From Platerodrilus igneus (lineage: Eukaryota; Arthropoda; Insecta; Coleoptera; Lycidae), in the NCBI GenBank assembly GCA_036346225.1, contig JARFIW010001257.1:650001-714000 (forward strand): 64,000 bases of DNA. The letters are read 5' to 3'. Under the pieces are notes generated by a model. The model saw only the letters and a program-made list of their open reading frames with translations. It made no database searches and was not told the origin of the DNA. Shown here one piece after another: positions 56,212 to 64,000 of this stretch. The position numbers and the translations under genes are program-made. The first letter of the stretch is position 1; each line of letters opens with the position of its first letter.

Positions 56212-57290
56212 CTGTGGATTGGTAAAGCTTAGATAGGTGTAAATAAGCCAAACATTTATTTATTTGTAAGTACCCTGTATATAGAAATCGATATACAATT
56301 TAAAACGCTTCAATATAAGTAGATAGGGATAAGATTAGATAAGATAATGTAGAGATTAAAATTTTATACGTTAATTTAGAACAAGGACAACAATTAATTA
56401 TGAATAAGATCGATGGCAAGGTCAGAAACCGTGTACAAACATCATTATTATAAAAGCTTTTCAGATGGAATGTAGTGTAAAAATCAATAATTTAAGCAAG
56501 GTACATTTCTTAAACGTAGCATAAGCTAAAACATTCGTGGAACTTTACAAGGTTTAGTATTTAAAAACAAGCTACAACGGTAAAGAATTTCAAGAAACAG
56601 ACGTCCTACAGATAAACAATTCCTATAAAAGCTTTTGTACGTTGAGAATATAGTTCTAGGTAAAATTTGTTAACTGAAAACACAAGGCTAAAAGCAACGG
56701 TCATCTATTTGTTAAAAACAGATTGATAAAATCAGGCGAGAGACGATATTTAGCATGTAACAGAAACAGATGGAAGATACATGGTTAAGTGGTAATGACT
56801 TTCAAACGTCTGAAAGACGAGTACATTTTAAAAGCCAATAAGCGGGACGTAGCTGCAACATGTTTACAGAAGATATCGATTTTTCAAGGCACACATAAAG
56901 GAAGGGAGAAACAACTTTGAACAATGTAATAATGGAGGGACTATAATAAAGATAGAAAACACGAGGTAGACAAAGATACCATGAATGTAGAAATAACATA
57001 GACAATTTAGGTAGGGTATGAGAACAAGGCTAGAGGATGCTATTATGAAAGCAAAAGTGAACTAGTAGTATGTACACGCATATGGGAGACGTGATTGTAG
57101 TTGTTTGGGGATAACGGGAGAGTGTGGATTTCAAAGAAAATTAAAACGGTTGGCGAGTTTAAGGAGTTTTTCGCGGTAAAGCAGTGTTTGCGCTCAAAAT
57201 TTCCACGTTTTCGAAGACGGTTGTATTTTCGTGCACGTTTATTTCTGGAATTGGTTGGTTGTTGAAAAGTTTTCGAAGAATGTTTGGGTA

Positions 57291-57292
<2 letters not shown>
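56210..57292 (+). mobile_element. LTR-like segment I, plus orientation
   Basis: It starts TACTGTGGATTGG and shares early words with the segments at 59977 and 62687 (CATTTATTTA, then ACCCTGTATATAG). It ends at the next TA tract as TTTGGGTAGGA, which does not match the expected CA end, so the right border is uncertain. Confidence 0.45.

Positions 57293-57342
<50 letters not shown>
57293..57342. repeat. (TA)n tract between segments I and J
   Basis: A 50-bp AT run. Confidence 0.95.
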
Positions 57343-57344
<2 letters not shown>

Positions 57345-59955
57345 CTGTGTCTTATCACTGGCCAATCGATCGAGCCCCAGTATTGGGCCATATAAAAATG
57401 CTGTGAAATTACTCTAAAATCTTGCCTCGGCTGCTCCTGAATTGTCCTTTTAATTCGATACTTCCTATATATTACATACACACTACCTGTTACATCAAAC
57501 AAACTTCCTCCCATTATTACCATAGAAATCTAAATAGAAATCCACATCAATCATGCATTCAAAAATAACTCAATTAACCAAAATATCACACTCTATTTAT
57601 CTAAAATCCAAATTACTTTTTTTTAAATTTAAAATACCATTGCTTTATGACAATCATCTTGTATATTGATAACCCCTTTTTAACTCATAATTTTCTATTA
57701 AAGTAAGAGGGCATTCCTCATACCTTATGTTACCCTTCGTTCTAGCATGAGCTCACCTTAAAACTTTATCAATGTGCATATAAATTCTCTGCACGACCAA
57801 TATCAAAAACCCTCTAGACTTTTTTACAACTTCTGGTTATCTGCAAAATTAATGAATCATGCTCAAAAATCAATTTCGTTTTTAATCGTCCTTTAAATGT
57901 CTGTTCAAATAAAAATCAAAGCAAATAATCATTAAACACATCAAAACACCACAAACACTATGAAAATATTCACCATGAAATGTCTCATTCTATCTCCTAC
58001 CTTGTAGTTGTCTTCGTACTGCGATGCACCGACTAGCCCCTTGTAGATGTTGCCGTCTGGTAAGTCCTCCGTCTATCCATTAATTCCATGGTCGCATCCC
58101 CATGTACCATACAAGCCTCTACTCCAAAAAAACTCTTCTTTTATAAATATCCAATCTCCAAATTTTGTTCGTTTTGTTACAAATACATTCTACTATCCCA
58201 AACCTCGCTTTGGTCCACATCCAAACAATTTTCAAATGCTAGTACTTACGTCTCAACTTTACTATTCACTAATACAGCTTTATCAGCTTTTACATAAATT
58301 TAATTCGACTGCACTAATGCACTTGTAAGTAAACTTATTGTATCACCGATAGAATCGAAAAGCAAAGAGCCAAGAGCAAAGAGAGCGAGACCGCTCTCTG
58401 TTCCTGATTATATAATCGAACTTGTCTTCTCCCTGTTCAAGAAATAGCACGTATATCTGTTTAACCGTCGTCTTGTTTTCCTTGAAAATCACCAATGACC
58501 GTTGATTTCTCGTAATTTTTATAACATACCACAACAGTACGCGGTAAATCACTTAAAAACGTCAACTGTCGTTTCCAATTATCCGGATTAGCATATACTC
58601 CACGCCTCTAACTTCAAACAAACATCATTTTATCTTCCTTGTACATATCGCTCTATTGCACACATATGCTTCTACGACCTGAATTTCTAGCTCTTCTTAT
58701 TTAACTTTTACCAATCAACTTGCTTGGCTCCAATTTCCCACTTTTTTGAGCGACGCGAGTTAAGGTTCGTGGCTTGGAAGCGGCCTTTTTAAAAAACCAA
58801 TTCCAAACTTCTTAACAATTTAATTTCTTAAATAGACATTAATTATGAAATTTTACAAAGCTTGATTTAAATTTATTCTAAGTCCGAAAATAACTAATAG
58901 ATGTACTATTTTGAGTAGTAAGTAAACTGCAATGTAAAAGCGGATCACTTGACTGACTGTCGTCAACTGGGGCTCCCGGGCTTTTTATAATATCCCTACC
59001 CTCTCACATGGCTGTGGGAACTTGCAGATCTCATGTCTGCTTATTCTTAACTGTATTCATAATTACATTGTTGTAATCCTAATTTCTAAGTAATCACAGT
59101 ACCTGATCGTCTGTGACCGTCTGTGACCTGACATCTGCAGTGTCACTATCGTATGCGATACAAAGTAGCGCATCCGTTCTCATGAACGTTAATAAACTTT
59201 ACAAATTGTTCTTGTGTTACAATGTTGCACTTCACTTGGCGTATTCTTCACTTTTTAATAATTTCCTAATTATTCTATTTTATTACATATACATCAATTG
59301 GGGGATACATAACTTGTGTGCCTTGTTTACAACTATCCTTGAAATGATCGATTTTTAATTCCCTTCCTCTGGATATAGTTTATGTAACTCTCTTATACTT
59401 ATAGACTTTTATTTATTCTTCGTCTGTTCATTGCTGCTTCCGACTCTATATCTAAGATTGAAAATCAATATTTTAACTAACGTATGCTGCTTTTACATCA
59501 ATTCTGTGTGGTTTTGTTTACGGCCTTGACTGCTTCAATTTCAACGGTTGTTGGTTCTACTAAGCTATTAAATTTGTTTGCAGCAACTTTTCTAAGCAAT
59601 ATCCATCTTTCCCCCTTGTTATTTGAAATGTAGAAATCGTTATTTTTAACGTGCCTAACGCTTTTAAAACTGTTCCATAGAACTTCATTATGCTATAATT
59701 TAACCCCAAATTATTTTCTTTACTCTTTTACATAAATACTATGATACATGGTCCCTAACTAAATCTAATTAAGATAAATTATTCCTACTTTAATCACGCG
59801 TTAAACTAAATCGATATTCCACTATTATCCATTAATTAAGCTAGAAAATAATTGTTGAAAATCTTTTAACTCAATAAATTTATTTGATTGTACCTAATTG
59901 CTCTCACCTCTATGAATTAACTTATGTGTTTTATTGTTCCTCTTAATTACACGAT
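57343..59955 (-). mobile_element. LTR-like segment J, probably minus orientation
   Basis: The left end TACTGTGTCTTATCAC, followed by CCCAGTATTGGGCC and ATGCTGTGAAATTACTC, resembles the sub-repeats at the 3' end of LTRs A and B, so the element would point left. The right end at the next TA tract is only loosely similar to the family start. A TATAAAAAG word on the minus strand near 58988 could be a promoter. No gag or pol is recognised. Short frames at 58047-58552 are not of a known type. Confidence 0.4.
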
Positions 59956-59976
59956 AATATATATATATATATATAA
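59956..59976. repeat. Short (TA)n tract
   Basis: An AT run of about 20 bp at the start of segment C. Confidence 0.9.
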
Positions 59977-61639
59977 TGCTGTGATAAGTGGTTGTTTAGG
60001 GGTGTATTGAGTAGCAAGGGTCGTGTAGTAAACATAAATTGCAATAGGAAGCAGAAAACTGCATTTATTTAGCAGAAAATTAAGTCATTCATACATTATG
60101 AAAATGGCAAATATTTAACACTGTATATAGACCATAATCAATTTTAAGTAATGCAAGTGAGAATATCTTTCAGTAAAAGTACGCGTATTCAAAAGAAATG
60201 ATAGCGCATGTAATTAAACACGCGTTGAGAAGTGTTCTAATTAGTTATAAAACAAATACGAAGATAAAACTTAACAAAGCTTTATTCAATTACGCAGAAA
60301 CAATAAACATTTTGATAAGAAAACGCAGTTTCAAAAATACATAAACGAAAGTGGAATTAAGGTTACAACATTTATTTTGTTTAATTATGGAAAAGGCGAT
60401 ATCTAAACAAAACAACGTATGGTCAAGATAACGAGGTATCAAGCAAACACCATTACATGGAAAACCGATATATTACATCAGAAACTACTTCAAGATGCAG
60501 GAAATACAAAGACCTGATTGGTTAAGATATCTACAAGATTTGTTGAAAACCCAGCCCGCATGTAAGTGGGAACAGCCTATATTTAACACCGAACAATGAT
60601 AAGACGGGTCAGTTTTAAAACTCAAGAAGAGCAAAGCTGCGTCACTGCTAAACAGAAGGTCACGCGTAATATAATATTTAATAATATAATAGTGTATGTT
60701 ATAGTGACAAATAAGTGCGACGATTATGAAGACTTATTTTGCCGTTTAACGTGAGTAGAATTTGGGGTAATTTATTTAAACTAAATATTAATAATAATAG
60801 GGCTTCAAATTCGAGTGGATAGATATTATAATTCAATTGTGTTGATGATAATTCGAATGTGGGGATATTTTAAATGGATTGATATAATATTTCGAATTGG
60901 GCGGTAGAATATTTCAAATGTGTTAATGAGAATAATCCAAGTCTGGGTCAATAATATAATATTTCAAATCAGCGTCGACGATTTTGGTACAATTCTGGTA
61001 CAATTTTGAATTGCGAGAATCAATGCAAATAAAATTAATAAGCACGAAGTATTTTATGGAAAACGAGGGGTTCAACTAAACAGAGCAGCGATAGACGAAT
61101 GAGGACAACAAAAGGGTGTTGATCCACAACCCGAACAACCTGTAACAGGTCAGATCTAATTAGTTTTAAGACATTTTTTCTATTTAAATTTCAATACTGA
61201 ATTTATCCAATTTATATAAAAAGTGTAACGAAGTCGGCAACAAACATTGCATACGTTAAAAGTACGTAATATATTATAAAGGGGTCCAGAACGTTCCAGG
61301 TCTCTTTGGTAAAAAGAGGTAGTTTTTGGTGACTTTAGATTGATTTCAAAGCATATAAATTTTGGGGTGTATTTTAATATTTTTCAAAAAATTGTAAATA
61401 ATATTTCTTTTCATTATATGAAATTAATTGACTTCGTTTTATAAATTCAAACAAATAGGTAATCATAAAGGGGTGGAGAAGAGAAAAATTGATCATCGTA
61501 ATGTTGTGCACTCTGTGTAGATTAAATAGGGGTAGCCGTGGCATAATAATAAAATTAATAAGATAACATTTGATTTGAGAACACAGAGCGGTGGAGTTTA
61601 GGAAAAACGTCCATTACACCGAGTACGGCGTTATCATAT

Positions 61640-61641
<2 letters not shown>
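59977..61641 (+). mobile_element. LTR-like segment C, plus orientation, non-coding
   Basis: It starts TGCTGTGATAAGTGG and ends GGCGTTATCATATCA, giving inverted TG...CA ends between TA tracts, over 1665 bp. Inside are a TATA-like word near 60579, a GTTTAACGTGAGTAG donor-like word near 60747 and a leader-like array of about 45-bp units (60799-60960). No coding frame is seen. It may be an LTR plus leader that has lost its coding part, as in large non-autonomous retrotransposon derivatives. Confidence 0.6.

Positions 61642-61676
<35 letters not shown>
61642..61676. repeat. (TA)n tract
   Basis: A 35-bp AT run at the right end of segment C. Confidence 0.95.
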
Positions 61677-61679
<3 letters not shown>

Positions 61680-61951
61680 GGTGTTGTGATATTCGACCAA
61701 CAACGCTTTACAGGTGATAGCCATTGATAAATGATGAAAAATGAGGTAGGAACACAAATCCTTAAGGCGCTTAGTTTATGAGATACAGCTTGTTACATTT
61801 GGAGAAAAAAAAGTATTTTTTTGTCATATTTCGTAAACTGTTTTATATTTTTCTTTCAAACTTCGCACTCAGTTTTTTTATTTGAGGCTTAAAAGTTTAG
61901 CAAACACTGTTCTTAGAGTACTTTGTCTAGTGGCTCACTAAAGGGGACGAC
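61677..61951. mobile_element. Possible DNA-transposon end or unclassified insert
   Basis: It begins CAGGGTGTTGTGATATTC directly after TATA. CAGGGTGTT-type starts at TA sites are common for mariner-like elements and also mark the inner boundary of the 32241-34046 repeats. The matching other end is not visible. It separates segment C from a second copy of C's right part. Confidence 0.35.
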
Positions 61952-62652
61952 GTCGACGATTTTGGTACAATTCTGGTAAAATTTTGAGTTGCGAGAATCG
62001 ATGCAAATAAAATAAAGAAGCACGAAGTAATTTATGGAAAACGAGGGATTCAACTAAACAGAGCAGCGATAGACGAATGAGGACAACAAAAGGGTGTTGA
62101 TCCACAACCTGAACAACCTGTAACAGGTCAGATCTAATTAGTTTTAAGACATTTTTTCTATTTAAATTTCAATACTGAATTTATCCAATTTATATAAAAA
62201 CTGTAACGAAGTCAGCAACAAACATTGCATACGTTAAACTTACATAATATATTATAATGGGGTCCAGAACGTTCCAGGTCTTTTTGGTAAAAATAGGTAG
62301 TTTTTGGTGACTTTAGATTGATTTCAAAGCATGTAAACTTTGGGGGTAAATGATACATATGATATTGATTGATTGAGGAGTGTATTTAAATATTTTTCAA
62401 AAATTGTAAATAATATTTCTTTTCATTATATGAAATTAATTGACTTTGTTTTATAATTCAAACAAATAGATAATCATAAAGGGGTGAAGAAGAGAAAAAT
62501 TGATCATCGTAACGTTGTGTACTTTGTGTAGATTAAATAGAGCTAGCCGTGGCATAATAATAAAATTAGTAAGAGTAAGTTTGATTTGAGAACACAGAGC
62601 GGTGGAGTTAAGTAAGAAAACGTCATTAACACCGAGTGCGGCGTTATAATAT

Positions 62653-62654
<2 letters not shown>
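61952..62654 (+). repeat. Direct duplicate of the right part of segment C
   Basis: It matches 60974-61641 closely from GTCGACGATTTTGGTAC through CAACTAAACAGAGCAGCG and GGTCCAGAACGTTCCAGG to the end GGCGTTATAATATCA. It carries an extra stretch of about 35 bp (GGTAAATGATACATATG...) near 62345. The offset of the left edges is 978 bp. Confidence 0.85.

Positions 62655-62686
<32 letters not shown>
62655..62686. repeat. (TA)n tract between C-type end and D-type start
   Basis: An AT run of about 30 bp followed by TTT. The order end, tract, start suggests a head-to-tail junction of two related segments. Confidence 0.95.
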
Positions 62687-62689
<3 letters not shown>

Positions 62690-64000
62690 TGTGATAAGGG
62701 GTTGTTTAAGGGTGCACGTTATAGTAAAGGTCGTTCAGGAATGAGTAATTAGAATAGACAGCAGAAAACTGCACTTATTTAAGAAAATAATTAAGAAATA
62801 GACATAGTTTGTAGATAGTAAGTAGTCAACACCCTGTATATAAAGTAGAAATAGTTTCTGGGCGACGCAGGTAAACATAGGAAGACGCATAGTTGGCGTA
62901 GGAATGAGAAATACATGTATTAAGTAGATAGTAAATATTAAATACCCTGTAGATAAAGTTTAGTTAATTTAGGTAAAACAAATAAGGATATTTTTCAGTG
63001 GAAGCACGCGTATATTTAGGAATAAATGATAAAGTGTAATTAGACACGCATTAAAAAAAGAGTTCCAGACGACTAAATTAATACGGATATAGAAATAGAG
63101 TTTCAGGTAGTTAATATAAATGCGTACAAAGATCTAACCATTTTGATAAGAGAAATGATTAAAAATTGCGTGAATCGCATGTAAACATGAAAATTTAAAG
63201 TCGAGTTGCATCAGTTGTTTATGGAAAAGCAAGTAATTTATCGAAATACAGCATGTTGATAACGAAAGACAGCTGCGGGCAGGTTGTGATTATGGGGAAT
63301 CGTGGAGCATTACATCAGAAACTGCTCTAAATGAAATTATTTGATTGGTCAGAAACAAGCGACGAGTTCTAGACCATCACCACGGATGGAGTGGGAATTC
63401 GAGAATATATTAGTAAGCACCTTGATAAGAAAGTCAGTTTTGAACTCAACGAAGGCCGAAGTGCGTTGCCATTAAAACAAAGTAATACGTAATAATTATA
63501 AAAGTGAAATAAAATGAGTGCGAATATGAAGATTATAATTGCCGTTTAAACGTAAGTACGTTTTTAATGAATTTATGGTAAACTAAGACATAAAAATAAT
63601 AGGGCTTCGAGGTCTGAGGGAAATAGACTATGATTCTGATGTTAAGGGAAAAATACAGTAATACAATTTAGATGTCAAGGGGAAAAGAAGAATAATACAA
63701 TTTTGAAGTACAGGGGTGAAACAAACTACAATTTTAAGTCTGGGGCAAGAATGATAAAAGTCTAAGTTTGAAGAATTGAAATAAATTGGGTGTATAATTT
63801 AATAATGGTGGTCCATAGTGTAATGGCAATAATTTGAATGGAATCCAGAATTGGGGAAGATCATTTTTATTGGAAGCGTCGATGTGAAAAAGATAAAACC
63901 AGGTCAGATTTTTAGTTATAAGACATTTGTTTTTCTATATAAATTTTTATTTTATTTTTAATATTGAATTTGCTAAATATGACATGCTTGTGAAAAAGTC
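62687..64000 (+). mobile_element. LTR-like segment D, plus orientation, cut by window end
   Basis: It starts TGCTGTGATAAGGGG and is colinear with segment C through CAGCAGAAAACTGCA, the ATGAAGATTATAATTGCCG and GTTTAAACGTAAGTACG words (donor-like GTAAGT near 63551) and a G-rich array of about 46-bp units (63600-63760). No coding frame is reached before the window ends. Confidence 0.6.

Overview
This is an AT-rich eukaryotic window that looks like intergenic DNA from an arthropod, most likely an insect. The evidence is the set of transposon families (RTE-, jockey- and L1/Tx1-like LINEs, Ty3/gypsy-type LTR elements, a mariner-type DNA transposon and a tRNA-derived SINE), not any host gene. I find no intact host protein-coding gene. 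Almost every coding-like stretch is a decayed transposable element. I cannot name the species.

Layout. 1-4.5 kb: two RTE-like LINE copies head to head, one carrying a 396-bp in-frame tandem duplication. 5.5-8.7 kb: a Ty3/gypsy-type element with its 5' LTR, broken gag, protease and an RT that stops inside the catalytic box. 11.7-12.6 kb: a DDE transposase pseudogene whose frame is restored by removing two short GT-AG introns. 14.9-17.4 kb: a minus-strand LTR element (copy A). 18.3-30.0 kb: one block of about 11.7 kb of 4-bp-periodic satellite. It is GAGA/GATA at the left, changes through GATACGGA and GACATAGA words, and is GTGA/GTCG at the right. Both halves have higher-order repeats of about 1.5-1.85 kb. 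31.5-34.0 kb: a palindromic SINE tail, a SINE with a nearly complete tRNA-like head, then a 1.8-kb mariner-type element with long terminal inverted repeats. 34.9-37.6 kb: a decayed repeat array and an L1/Tx1-like LINE. 39.9-46.1 kb: a jockey-like LINE in which an LTR (copy B) and an unclassified 1.6-kb repeat are nested. 49.8-51.4 kb: a second copy of that 1.6-kb repeat. 51.4-56.2 kb: a minus-strand gypsy-type gag-pol element (copy H). 56.2-64.0 kb: a run of LTR-like segments in alternating orientation, separated by TA dinucleotide tracts.

The unifying feature is the (TA)n tracts. There are at least fourteen. Many sit exactly at element boundaries, with LTR-like ends reading TGCTGTGATAAG or its inverse beside them, and the mariner-type element also lies in one. 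Either several families use TA tracts as landing sites or one LTR family carries the tract at its ends. The window is best read as a transposon and satellite accumulation zone with layered insertions, not as a set of cooperating genes.
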